IMG/VR virus record: IMGVR_UViG_3300045739_000013
Span: 1-24,461 of that record
Source: a virus
Reading direction: 5' to 3' (one strand)
Length of the DNA: 24,461 nt
Shown here piece by piece: positions 1 through 9,161 of this stretch. The notes under the pieces are model-generated. The model worked only from the letters and a program-made list of their open reading frames with translations, did no database searches and was not told where the DNA came from. Position 1 is the stretch's first letter. Each line of letters starts with the position of its first letter. Both the position numbers and the translations under genes were made by a program.

Positions 1-63
1 GTTCAGCCGGGCGATCTCCTGGAGTAACTGGTTGATGATCTGTTTGTCGTCCGGCTGTTTCAT
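1..63 (-). CDS. Start of a small gene, cut by the window edge
   Basis: The first 21 codons are visible (MKQPDDKQIINQLLQEIARL and one more residue), and the reading frame leaves the window open. The start ATG at 63 has a good ribosome binding site (GGGAG, 5 nt spacer) and lies 13 nt after the stop of the tail hub gene. The visible part is polar with leucine/isoleucine spaced as in an amphipathic helix. Small helical proteins often follow tail fibre genes in siphoviruses, but no family is recognisable from 21 residues. Confidence 0.6.
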   Translation of the reverse strand, partial: MKQPDDKQIINQLLQEIARLN

Positions 64-76
64 GCTGTCTCCCATA

Positions 77-3000
77 TTAGGTGACGGTTACTGTCTTGAC
101 GCTTCCCGTGTCGTCCACGTACTTCAGCACCCCGCTATCGGAGTAGAGGTGGATGCCCGGACCCCAGGAAGCGTAAGGGGTCGGTGGGGTGGTAGCTACG
201 TCGCCTAGGAACACGTACCCACCATGGTTGACGCCGAACCGGAACCACTCGTCGCTGTCGAGTGCGGTCCCGCCTTCACCCCGGACCAGGAACCTGGCGA
301 ACCAGTTCTTATTGGCGGCCAGGGACGCTATGCCAGCCTCAACGAGAATGTGGGTGCCGTCGAGGGGGAGCGGCTCTGACTGGTGGAAGAGGATGGGGAG
401 GTCCGAGTAGCCCTTGGTTCGGAAATGGATCCCGGCCTCAACGTGAGGGGAGTCGAGGGTTCCGTCCCAGAACTGGAACCGACCGGACGTCCCCAGCATG
501 ATCCCCGAATCGGCGTAGCTCACGAGACCACCCGGGCCGTCCCGGAACTGGATCTCTGTCCGGTTCCCGTGCGTGGCGTGAACGGGGCGGATGCGGAACA
601 CTTCCTGGTTCTCGGCTCCGACGAAGGCCCGGATACTGGCACCCGTGGCGTGCTGGCCGCTGACAGAATGCAAGCCAATCCAGGGTGTAGTCCCGCCGAC
701 CATTTCGACACGGTCACCGGAAGAATCGTCCGGCATGTAGATGGCGTCAATGACGTTGACGGGACCGGTGATGGACCCGGCTTCGAGGGTGACGTCGCCG
801 ATGATGCGGACCCCGGTGATCGAGTCCATTTCGAGGAGGTGCCCGGTGTCCACGCTGGACGCCCGGAACAGGGTGTAGTCGGTTTCGGGGTTCTGGACCC
901 AAAGGTTGGTGGTGGGGGTCCCATAATGGGCATGGTCTATGTCTATAAAGGGGCTGGACGAGTCAATAGTGATCCCGTGGAGGCTTACCCCGAATGTTTC
1001 CTGGTAGTAGTTGGCGAGGTTCCCAATCACAGTGTTGCCACCCTTGATGATTCCCCGGGCGATCAGATTATTGAACCAGGCATTGCCACCCCATTCGATG
1101 CGGAACCCCTGGTCGTTGCTGAAGAACTCTGACTGGATGGCAGAGGCACCACCTGGCCGAATGTCCGGGTCAGTGCTGGGTTGCTGGAGAATGAACTCGC
1201 CGGACGTGATGTGGTCAGCGGTGAGATTACGGACGAACACTCCGGTCGTGGCCCCGTCTTCGGCGACGTTGATGGTCAGGCCACCGTCGAGAGTGGCAAG
1301 GGTCCCGCCGAGCAGGACAGCCGGTGACCCTTCTGTGGGTTCACCGAGAATGAACGACCCACCGGAGATAATGTCAGCGCTGATAGTCCGAGACTCAAAG
1401 TGCTCGGTTTTCAGCACGCCCGAAGAGATCGCCCCGGCGTACACCCGGGCGAACACAGCCTTGTCCTCCGGGAAGGCTTCAGCGTTCCAAGTAGACCCGT
1501 CCCACGACCACACTGTGTCAGCCGGGTACGGGTGCCCGGGGGTGACGTTGTCTTCAGCGGTGAGGTAATACCATTCCTCAGCGGGTTCGGTGGACTCATT
1601 GAACGTCGGTAGCTGCTTAACGGCGTTGATGTCGAACAGGTTGGGGACAAGGTCGTCAATCTTCACAAACTGAGGTTCGACTGAGGCAATGTGCGACGGT
1701 TCGGATTCATTGCCGTGAGCGTCCACTGCCGTGATCAGAACGTAGGTGGTTCCCGTAGTGAACGATGGAAATGACCCGACTGCGGGGATACGGGCCTTCA
1801 GGTGGGCGGCGCTGGCCAGGATGGTGGTGACAAGAGTGTCCGGTCCCGGATTAAAGCCATTAGTGGTGCTGGCGTACACGTTGAGAGCAGCAAGGTCAGA
1901 CTGCAAGTCGAAGGTATGCCCGGACCCTTGCCTGCCGAGGGTGGATGTGACAACAACCGACAGCGGGGTAGTGGTTAGGAGCGGGATCCCTGGAGCTGAG
2001 GGGGCGTAAGTGTCCGTGCCGGAACGCTGAGTGATGGCAACCCATTCGCTGGCGTTCCCGTCAATGTCCACGGCCCTGATCTCGACCTCGTAATAGGTGT
2101 CGATAGGGAGAGCGTCAATGACGAAGATTTCACGCCGGGATATCACGGCACCCGTTTCCAGGGTGACGGTGGCAGCGTTAGTGGAGGACTCCGTGAAGGA
2201 AGTATCGGTGGGGGTCAGGTCAGCGAGGGAGGCATCGAACTCAGTGTCGGCACCCGTCTCTGTCAGTCGGGCTGCGTACACGGTCCCGTTGAACGGCTCT
2301 AGGCCAGTGTCCCTGGCCCCTACGGTGAGGTCGGCGGTTGTGGTGGACAGGGTCCCAAGCGTGCCGATGATGTCGTCCCAGTAGTCGGTGGTATTTATGT
2401 CGCCTTCGTCATCGTCCAGGCCAACGGTGTTCCAACTGACATTGTCCAGGGTGATGGTGACCGGCTCTTCTGACTCGTAGAAGAAAATGATCCCACTGCT
2501 AGCTTCCCTCGTGACCCGGAAATGGTTAGCGGACGTGGACACCGCCTCCGGGGAATCAAACGTGTACGTGGTGCCACCCACGGCGTACCTGAGCTGAAGG
2601 TACCCGGTGGTGAGGAGGCGAACCGCCCACCCTTCGGTAAGGGATGTGCCTTGACGGGCGACCAGGACCTCTTCAGTGGTGGGGGTGTAATCATCTGGGA
2701 CACCCGAGAACATGATGTCGAGATCACTGAACTCGTAAGCGGCGATGTGGGGGGCTGATAGGTACCCGGCCCCAGAGAGAACGGCGTGGGACGTGAGGTT
2801 GGTGTTGACCGGTAAGGTTGTGGTCTCCCAGGATGCTCCGATGAGCTGCTGGAACTCGGTGAAGCCAGCATCGGATCCGAACCCTTCACCGAACCCGTCC
2901 CCGGTGAACGGGCTGATGATCGTGTTGACACCGGGCCGCCAACGAACGTCGTAGTGGTGGAGGTCGGTGGCGGTGGTGCCCGTGTCGTTGGTGGTGACCT

Positions 3001-4495
3001 CGTCGAAGGCGACCTGGATCCAGGCGGCGACCTTTGACTGCCCGGACGGATCGTCGTACTCGTAGCTGCCGGTAGTGGCGGCAATGTTCGTGACGGGGGC
3101 CGGGACGCTGTTGCGGTCGGTGACGACCACGGACCCCGAGTCGAACGGCTTAGCTTTCCTCAGCCGGTTGGACGTGAACCCCACTTCGAGCGTGATGTTC
3201 CCGTCATCGGGGACCACCCAGTCGGAGATGTCCGTCCAGGTAGCGTCGGAGGCCCGGTAGTAGACGCCCATGTCGGAGGTCACCGGCCACGTCATGCCCG
3301 TGACACGAGTGGACTTCGGGTAGATGATGTCCCCACGGAAAGCGACCTCCTGAGTGAGGTCGTAGTGCTCGGTCTCGGGGTCGAAGAGCATGACCGTGTC
3401 GCCGACCTCGAACTGGCCCTCAACGTTGAAGTCGGCGGCGTTGACGGTCACAGCCCCGGAGATAGTGGACAGCTCGTCGTACCACTTCTTGGCGATCTGG
3501 TAGAGGGTGTGGGCGTGAGCGGAGACAGGCTCATTGACGAGGGCAGTGCGGTGGTAGTTGTTGCCCTGGAAGTCCAGGTTCTCGATGGGACGGCCCACGC
3601 CACCACCCGGCCAACCAGCCACCTTCTCGGCGAGGACGGTGGTGCCGTTGAGGCTGCCGGTAGCGAACACCGACGTGGCCAGGTTCTTCGTGTCAGCGTT
3701 GACCCGCATGGCCAGGGCCGGGACCCCGTTGTAGTTAGGGTCGTCGCCCCAGTTCTTACGGACGATGAGCGTGGTCGGGTTCGTGACGAACAGGAACGCT
3801 TCGAGACCGGCGTCGAGGGAACCGTCGGCGTTGACCCGGAACTCGGCACCCCAGGCGTCCATGGCCATGGCGAGGGCTTCCCGGGCCGTGATGGCGAAAA
3901 TGTTCTCACTGAACCGGATCACTTCCCCCGTGGCTGGGTAGGTCAACAGATCCGGGGCAGTGTCCACCGTACCTTTGCTGAGACCGACAGGGTTGGAGGA
4001 GTCGAGGCCGTACCCGCTGTTGCCGTCATGGCGTAGCAGGCCGGGGGGACCGTCATCGGGGGATGAACCGGAAGCGCCGTCCGACCCGGGCCGAAAGTCG
4101 TTGCGGTCCCCGGCCCGGTAGCGGGCATCGGACGCCAGGTATGCTCCGGACTCGTTGTGGGTGCGCCACAGGGTGTTCTCAAAGGTCTGCTGGTCGTAGT
4201 GCCGGTTGACCTCGTACACGTAGCCTTTGCCGGTCTCGTCACCCAGCCACGCGAGGAGGCCAGGACCGGACAGGGTCTTACGGTTGTCGTCCCAGTCCAT
4301 TTGCCGGAGCATCCCCGAATAGCGGGCCATGGACAGCATTTGGGCGTCGGTGAAGTCGTTCGGGTTAACACGCTGAGGAAGGACGGTGATGGTCCCGAAA
4401 TGCCGGAGCGGGTTCCCGAGAGCGTCTGGTGGGGTGCGATCCGGGTCCAGGCTGATCGTCCAGGACCCGAGGGACATGAGCTTTTCCGTGATCAT
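77..4495 (-). CDS. Large tail hub / receptor-binding protein, ReqiPepy6 Gp37-like N-terminus, Fn3 and lectin-like domains
   Basis: This 1472-residue protein probably sits at the tail tip and touches the host surface. Residues 1-400 resemble the Siphovirus ReqiPepy6 Gp37-like family (ARYSGMLRQ near 57-65, GLLAWLGDETGKGY near 79-92, and a GDTVMLFDPE-type hub motif near 365-374). A fibronectin type III domain starts near 465 and stops after YDVRW at 515-519. It resumes near 786 (FVIDALPIDTYYEVEIRAVD) and ends with GNASEW. Between the halves, about 550-785 looks like a concanavalin/LamG jelly roll. A second Fn3 spans about 830-935. Then come ADIISGG and ADHITSG repeats typical of tail-stem regions, and a beta-rich C-terminus. 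The ATG overlaps the stop of the upstream gene (ATGA). A second in-frame ATG at codon 7 has a slightly better purine tract and could be the true start. Confidence 0.85.
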   Translation of the reverse strand: MITEKLMSLGSWTISLDPDRTPPDALGNPLRHFGTITVLPQRVNPNDFTDAQMLSMARYSGMLRQMDWDDNRKTLSGPGLLAWLGDETGKGYVYEVNRHYDQQTFENTLWRTHNESGAYLASDARYRAGDRNDFRPGSDGASGSSPDDGPPGLLRHDGNSGYGLDSSNPVGLSKGTVDTAPDLLTYPATGEVIRFSENIFAITAREALAMAMDAWGAEFRVNADGSLDAGLEAFLFVTNPTTLIVRKNWGDDPNYNGVPALAMRVNADTKNLATSVFATGSLNGTTVLAEKVAGWPGGGVGRPIENLDFQGNNYHRTALVNEPVSAHAHTLYQIAKKWYDELSTISGAVTVNAADFNVEGQFEVGDTVMLFDPETEHYDLTQEVAFRGDIIYPKSTRVTGMTWPVTSDMGVYYRASDATWTDISDWVVPDDGNITLEVGFTSNRLRKAKPFDSGSVVVTDRNSVPAPVTNIAATTGSYEYDDPSGQSKVAAWIQVAFDEVTTNDTGTTATDLHHYDVRWRPGVNTIISPFTGDGFGEGFGSDAGFTEFQQLIGASWETTTLPVNTNLTSHAVLSGAGYLSAPHIAAYEFSDLDIMFSGVPDDYTPTTEEVLVARQGTSLTEGWAVRLLTTGYLQLRYAVGGTTYTFDSPEAVSTSANHFRVTREASSGIIFFYESEEPVTITLDNVSWNTVGLDDDEGDINTTDYWDDIIGTLGTLSTTTADLTVGARDTGLEPFNGTVYAARLTETGADTEFDASLADLTPTDTSFTESSTNAATVTLETGAVISRREIFVIDALPIDTYYEVEIRAVDIDGNASEWVAITQRSGTDTYAPSAPGIPLLTTTPLSVVVTSTLGRQGSGHTFDLQSDLAALNVYASTTNGFNPGPDTLVTTILASAAHLKARIPAVGSFPSFTTGTTYVLITAVDAHGNESEPSHIASVEPQFVKIDDLVPNLFDINAVKQLPTFNESTEPAEEWYYLTAEDNVTPGHPYPADTVWSWDGSTWNAEAFPEDKAVFARVYAGAISSGVLKTEHFESRTISADIISGGSFILGEPTEGSPAVLLGGTLATLDGGLTINVAEDGATTGVFVRNLTADHITSGEFILQQPSTDPDIRPGGASAIQSEFFSNDQGFRIEWGGNAWFNNLIARGIIKGGNTVIGNLANYYQETFGVSLHGITIDSSSPFIDIDHAHYGTPTTNLWVQNPETDYTLFRASSVDTGHLLEMDSITGVRIIGDVTLEAGSITGPVNVIDAIYMPDDSSGDRVEMVGGTTPWIGLHSVSGQHATGASIRAFVGAENQEVFRIRPVHATHGNRTEIQFRDGPGGLVSYADSGIMLGTSGRFQFWDGTLDSPHVEAGIHFRTKGYSDLPILFHQSEPLPLDGTHILVEAGIASLAANKNWFARFLVRGEGGTALDSDEWFRFGVNHGGYVFLGDVATTPPTPYASWGPGIHLYSDSGVLKYVDDTGSVKTVTVT
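2141..2848 (-). other. Lectin-like (concanavalin/LamG) domain inserted in a fibronectin domain
   Basis: This segment encodes about residues 550-785 of the tail hub protein. It carries the motif order of phage concanavalin A-like domains: GYLSAPHIAAYEFSDLDIMF, then EEVLVARQ, GWAVRLLTTGYLQLRYAVGG, and FRVTREASSGIIFFYESEE. Fn3-type sequence flanks it on both sides and reads as one domain split in two. Carbohydrate binding is inferred from the fold class only. Confidence 0.55.
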
Positions 4496-5733
4496 GTGAG
4501 TATGGGGGTTGAGACTTCGGAGATCCAGGCCACGTACTGGAGGGCCAGGTCCTTAGCGTGCTCACCGTCACCGTCCACCTGCGGGTAATCGACTTCAGCG
4601 CCGACAGCGAAATGGTGGGGGTTCGGGTTGGTGAGGACGCTCATGGCCGTGTCGTCGAACGTGGTGGCGGTGGCCGAGTAGACGACGGCCCGGTTGCCGC
4701 TGCTGGTCGCCTGGTCCCGGGAACCGATAGTGGTAGGGGTACCACCACCGTCTGGAACCACGTCATCACCGGCCACATCAAAGTAGGTGCGGCCCTGCTG
4801 AGCGTTCGGGTTTGACATGATGCCGGTGATGATCCGGGACCCCCGCCGGACCTGGAGGTCCATCGTCCACTGCTCAGCCGGTTCGGTGGCCAGTTCTCCG
4901 ACTATTCGGACGGCGCACATTTCGGGTGTGTTGTGAAGGATGCTGACCACTTTGGGGTTGAGGACGTTGACGGTGGACCGCCGGATACGCAGCCTGTTGG
5001 GCAGGGCATCCCAGGTAGACCCGTCGTACACGTCGATGTCCAGGTCGAACTGGGTGTTCACATATGGGGTGGCTCGGATGAGACCGTTGCCTAGCTCCCA
5101 GTCGCCGACGTCGTTGGGGGCAACGAGTCCGGCCCGGGTGTACCCACCGACCTTCACATACGCACCACCGAGGTAGTAGTTGGCGGGAGATACTTGATAG
5201 GTGTGGTTGAAGTCCCGGTCGATGTCCCGGTAGGCAACGATCTCCCCGTCCGAGGTGGTACGGGGTACCGGCGAGTTCGTGTTAATGCGGACGCTGGTGG
5301 CACCAACGGGGGGTGCCCAGTAGGTTTCCCCGTCACCGGATTCCAGGCCAGAGTTGTTGGCGAGGAGATTGCCCGTGAACCGGGACTGGAACGTGATGTT
5401 GCTCTCGTTGCCGACGTGTCGGGCTGTGAGGGAGAAGCCGAGGAACCCGGCACCAGTGAGCGAACGAGTCTCAGCGGCACCGTCAATGTTGACTTCGCTG
5501 AGATGGTAGAAGCCGTTGATGGTGGGATCCTCGGTCCAGGTGATGGGGATGACCCCTGAGTTGACAGTGGCGAGCAGTTCAGTGCGGATAGCTTGGGTCT
5601 CGGCGAGGGAACCGGATTTGATGAACCCGGTGAGTCGGACCTCCCGACCGTCCTTGCTGCTCGCTTCACTGAACCCGGCGACCATGTTGATTTCAGCGTC
5701 AACACCGACACGACCTACTTGCAGGACAGCCAT
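4492..5733 (-). CDS. Distal-tail-like minor tail protein
   Basis: This 413-residue protein lies directly after the tape measure and before the tail hub, the position of the distal tail (Dit) protein in siphoviruses. It starts with a compact beta region (MAVLQVGRVGVDAEINMVAG, then VRLTGFI and LSEVNIDG), consistent with the N-terminal belt domain of Dit-like proteins. The middle (about 120-270) resembles a carbohydrate-binding jelly roll (SVRINTNSPVPRT, YDGSTWDALP). No catalytic motif is visible. The ATG shares one base with the tape measure stop (TAATG), and the gene ends in an ATGA overlap with the hub gene. The role comes mainly from gene order; family assignment is moderate. Confidence 0.75.
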   Translation of the reverse strand: MAVLQVGRVGVDAEINMVAGFSEASSKDGREVRLTGFIKSGSLAETQAIRTELLATVNSGVIPITWTEDPTINGFYHLSEVNIDGAAETRSLTGAGFLGFSLTARHVGNESNITFQSRFTGNLLANNSGLESGDGETYWAPPVGATSVRINTNSPVPRTTSDGEIVAYRDIDRDFNHTYQVSPANYYLGGAYVKVGGYTRAGLVAPNDVGDWELGNGLIRATPYVNTQFDLDIDVYDGSTWDALPNRLRIRRSTVNVLNPKVVSILHNTPEMCAVRIVGELATEPAEQWTMDLQVRRGSRIITGIMSNPNAQQGRTYFDVAGDDVVPDGGGTPTTIGSRDQATSSGNRAVVYSATATTFDDTAMSVLTNPNPHHFAVGAEVDYPQVDGDGEHAKDLALQYVAWISEVSTPILT

Positions 5734-8700
5734 TAGGACCCCGCCAATTCTGAGGCCACGATGGACTCTTGGATAGCCTTAGCGGTGGCTTCCTGCATGG
5801 CAGGGTCGCCAGGCCACAAGGCGCTGACTGTCACGTTGATGACTCGCCCCGGGTGGATGAGGTTCGGGTTACTGATCTGTGGGTTCTGAGCGTGGAGGGT
5901 CTGCCAGTCGGGGAACCCGAACATGGCAGCAATCTGGGAGAGGGTGTCCCCGGGGCGAACCGTGTACGTGTCCGGGACGCCACCAACAACACCGCCAACA
6001 CCACCACCGACACCGGGGAGTCCGATGGTGCCACCGGCTGCGATACGGGCATCGTTCGCTGCTTTCGCTGCCGCTTCCTGTTGGAGGATGGTTTGGAGGA
6101 TCCGCAGTTCAGCTCGTTCGATTTCGAGGGCGATGGTGAGCTGCCGGTCCTTCAGTTCGTTCATGTATTCAGCGGCTGCTTCGGTTTCTTTCTGGGCACG
6201 CTCAACGTCACGGCGAGCCTGGTCCTCTTCCCGGGTAGGAGCAGTGGAGTCCTCTTCAGCTTTGGCAAGTTCGTCCTTGATGGCCTGGAGCTTCGCCGCT
6301 GAGATGGTTCCCTGCCGGTACGCCTTCTCCGCCAGCCAGACCTTGTCCTGAAGGTCCTCAATGGCAGCCTGCTCCTGGGCTGTGACCATGAGGCTCTTCT
6401 GTTGTTCCTCAGTGAGCCGGGCCTCGGCTTCAGCGAGAGCGTCAATGGACTCCAACCACCGTTCGTTAGCGTCGATGATGTCCTGTGGAAGGTTGGCGGC
6501 TATCTCTTGAAGTTCAGCGAGTTCGTCCTTAGCGGTGCCGATAGCGAGTTCAGCGTCGATGGCGGCGATGGCAGCGTTGATGGCTTTCAGCATCCGGTCA
6601 GCGGCGGTTTCGACCTCATCGGCGGCACCTGAAGCTGAGGAGCCAACTGAACTGAATGCTGACCCGAAGCCGGACGTGAAGGTGCCGATGGCGTCCTTGA
6701 TCTTCTTTAGCTGGTCAGCAAAAAGGAGGCGGTTGCCAATGGCCTGATATTCTGGATCACCAGGACCCCCTGGTAGCAAGTTGGTTGCCACCCCAATGGC
6801 AGCAAGGGCAGCAGCCAGCTCAGCACCCTTGAGGGCGGCTGTTCCGAACCCACCGGCCATGTAGTAAGCGTTCGCCCCCGTACCGGACATGCTGTCACCA
6901 GCCACCCGGACTATCCCGTCGAGCGAACCGATAGCAGCACGGGCAGCGTCAGCGGCTGCTGCTGAGATGTAACCCACCTGTTGGAGGTAGTCGAGCTGTT
7001 GCACAACAGCGGCGAGGCCACCTTCAACGTCACCGGCAATGTTGAGGACTTGCTCCCAGGCCCGGGCCACAGCGAGGGTGTTCTCAGGGTTGGATTCAGC
7101 TTCAGCCCGGGCCATAGCGTCAGCGAGGTTACGGAACGAGTCGATAGCCGAGTAGCCGACGCTAGTGAGCCGCTCGGTTTCTGTGGCAGCAGTCCCGGCA
7201 GCTTCAGCGAAGGCGAGGAGCGCCTCTTCGGGGAGGTCACCCCCAAGGGCTTCAGCAGCGTCACGAGCGGCATACAGGTAATCAGCTAGTTCTTGGCTTA
7301 CTTTTCCGCCCTCAACTTCAGCTTCGATGATGTCGTTCAGAACAGTGACGGTGTTGGGGCCAAGCTCCTGGAATTCTCGTACAGCCCTGACCAGCGCCCA
7401 CTCGGCTTCAGGCCCACCACCTTCACTGACGGCCTGTTGCAATTCAGCAATCTTGGTGAGGTCTTCAAGGACTCTGCCGCCCTGTGAAGCCAGAACCTGA
7501 GCAGCAGCCTTCTGTTTGTCCTCAGCCTCTTTGGCTATCCCAGCAACCCCTTCCCAACGTTGCTGCAAAATCGAGGCTGAGAGGTCCCTTTCGATGAGGT
7601 TAATGACATCCTGGAGAGCTTCTTGGAGGTCCTCTGCCGTGTCAATGGCCACATCCATGCCTAGTTCACTGAAGAGATCCTCAAAAGCAGCAGCAGCGAT
7701 GTCAGACGGTGCAGCCATATTGGACTCACCGAGGGCAGCGGCTGTTGCCATCGCTGTCGCTAGGAGCTGAAGGTACGATTTCGCCGTCTCCAGCAAGGCT
7801 TGTTGCCTGGCCCGTTCCGAGTTGACAGTGGACGTGGCTGACGTTTCCCCAAGGACAGCGACCCCAGCAGCGTAAATTTCAGCAGCAGTAAGGGTATCTG
7901 CATAAACCTTACCGGTCATACGAAGAGCCTCATCTGTGATGGCGCTGGAGCTGAGGACCTCCCCGGTGAGTTTGTTCCAAGCCCCCACACTCCCTTCTAG
8001 AGCTTGGGACATGGCAGCCTGAGCTTCCGCAACGTCAACTCCGAGGGTGTCGGCCACCTGTGCCGCTGCACGATTGAGTTCTTTGACGGTGTCGGTGATG
8101 GTGTGAGCTGCTATCCCAATCCCAGCAGCTTGCTGGGCAAACTCGGCAGCGGTGCGGTTCAGTTCACGACCACTGAACCCAAACTCTGCGGCGACATCCC
8201 CCCAAACATCGGTAAGGTCGATAGCTAGTCCCGTCATGCCACGGATACGCTGATCCATCGCCTCGAACTCTTTGCGGAGGGCTTCGGCCTGTTTCCACGC
8301 TTGATAAAGAGCGAAGGAAAGGGCAGAGAAAACGCCAGCCGCTGCTACCCCAATGAATGGGAGCTTCTGGAGGAGAGCAGACAGCTTACTGATACCCTGA
8401 GTGAACAGCCCCTGGGTCACGTTGCCGGTTCGGATGAGCTGAATCCACTGCGAGAGTTGGCCTGCGGAGGCGTTGAAAATCGGAGCTGACTTGGCGAGGG
8501 CAGTGTTGAGTCGTGTCTGCTCTCGTGACACAGCCCTGGATGTTGTTTCGACGTTCGCCATGAGGTCAATGCGGGTACGATCTGACTTCTCCAGGGCGCT
8601 AGAGATAGTCACCAGCTCCTGGGTCTGGGAAATCTGATCCTCAGTTTCTTTGTTGTACTGTTTGAGCTTCCCAAGTTCTTCGTCGATTAGTTCAAGGCGT

Positions 8701-9161
8701 TCCTTCCCCACCTTCAGCTCGGCCTCTTTGGCCTTACGTTCGTCGTCAGTGAGGTCCTTGCTGGTTTTCAGCTCCAAGTTCAACGCTGAAACGGCTTGGG
8801 CAAGGTCAATGCTCTCATTCCGAAGTTCACGGTAAGCCTGGTTGTTGTTGTCCACCACAGCAACCAGGGACACCAGTCGCTTCCGAGCGTCTTCCAGGGA
8901 GACGCCAGAAGCCTTAACCTTCTTGGTCTGTTCGGCGACTACCTTGTCGAACTCCTGGACAGCTTCGACTGCCTCCTTATACCGGGCTTGCAGTTGAACC
9001 AGTTTCGCTGAGGATTTCTCTGAAGCGACAACGGCTTCTTGCTGCACAGCAGCAATATCACGAACAGACTTCTGGACTTTTTCAGCACCAGCTACGGCGC
9101 TGTCAGCCCCCTTGGTCTCGAACCCGAGGATGGCCGTGAGGTTGAGGACGTTAAGCGCCAC
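5733..9161 (-). CDS. Tape measure protein with C-terminal LysM domain
   Basis: At 1142 residues this is the length-determining tail protein; the usual 0.15 nm per residue predicts a tail near 170 nm. Residues 30-225 are heptad-rich coiled coil. A hydrophobic membrane-type segment lies at 268-287 (LPFIGVAAAGVFSALSFALY). The middle is alanine-rich helix, and 880-1040 is coiled coil again. A glycine-rich linker leads to a LysM domain at about 1065-1112 (TYTVRPGDTLSQIAAMFG ... NPNLIHPGRVINV). The start codon is GTG; it overlaps the end of the frameshifted chaperone by 11 nt, which is normal for this gene pair. The stop overlaps the Dit-like gene by one base. Confidence 0.93.
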   Translation of the reverse strand: MALNVLNLTAILGFETKGADSAVAGAEKVQKSVRDIAAVQQEAVVASEKSSAKLVQLQARYKEAVEAVQEFDKVVAEQTKKVKASGVSLEDARKRLVSLVAVVDNNNQAYRELRNESIDLAQAVSALNLELKTSKDLTDDERKAKEAELKVGKERLELIDEELGKLKQYNKETEDQISQTQELVTISSALEKSDRTRIDLMANVETTSRAVSREQTRLNTALAKSAPIFNASAGQLSQWIQLIRTGNVTQGLFTQGISKLSALLQKLPFIGVAAAGVFSALSFALYQAWKQAEALRKEFEAMDQRIRGMTGLAIDLTDVWGDVAAEFGFSGRELNRTAAEFAQQAAGIGIAAHTITDTVKELNRAAAQVADTLGVDVAEAQAAMSQALEGSVGAWNKLTGEVLSSSAITDEALRMTGKVYADTLTAAEIYAAGVAVLGETSATSTVNSERARQQALLETAKSYLQLLATAMATAAALGESNMAAPSDIAAAAFEDLFSELGMDVAIDTAEDLQEALQDVINLIERDLSASILQQRWEGVAGIAKEAEDKQKAAAQVLASQGGRVLEDLTKIAELQQAVSEGGGPEAEWALVRAVREFQELGPNTVTVLNDIIEAEVEGGKVSQELADYLYAARDAAEALGGDLPEEALLAFAEAAGTAATETERLTSVGYSAIDSFRNLADAMARAEAESNPENTLAVARAWEQVLNIAGDVEGGLAAVVQQLDYLQQVGYISAAAADAARAAIGSLDGIVRVAGDSMSGTGANAYYMAGGFGTAALKGAELAAALAAIGVATNLLPGGPGDPEYQAIGNRLLFADQLKKIKDAIGTFTSGFGSAFSSVGSSASGAADEVETAADRMLKAINAAIAAIDAELAIGTAKDELAELQEIAANLPQDIIDANERWLESIDALAEAEARLTEEQQKSLMVTAQEQAAIEDLQDKVWLAEKAYRQGTISAAKLQAIKDELAKAEEDSTAPTREEDQARRDVERAQKETEAAAEYMNELKDRQLTIALEIERAELRILQTILQQEAAAKAANDARIAAGGTIGLPGVGGGVGGVVGGVPDTYTVRPGDTLSQIAAMFGFPDWQTLHAQNPQISNPNLIHPGRVINVTVSALWPGDPAMQEATAKAIQESIVASELAGS
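5826..5969 (-). other. LysM domain within the tape measure gene
   Basis: The segment encodes a canonical LysM repeat: YTVRPGDTLSQIAAMFG, then DWQTLHAQNP, then NPNLIHPGRVINV. LysM binds N-acetylglucosamine-containing glycans such as peptidoglycan. It follows a glycine/valine linker and precedes a 30-residue C-terminal tail. Confidence 0.9.

Noticed and set aside
383-1132. Long plus-strand open frame (249 codons)
   Set aside because: It is antisense to the tail hub gene, has low-complexity Gly/Asp/Val composition typical of a shadow frame in GC-rich DNA, and no supported neighbour on that strand.
3365-4036. Plus-strand open frame of 223 codons
   Set aside because: Antisense to the tail hub N-terminal domain, whose protein pattern is recognisable; the plus frame shows no family and no ribosome binding site.
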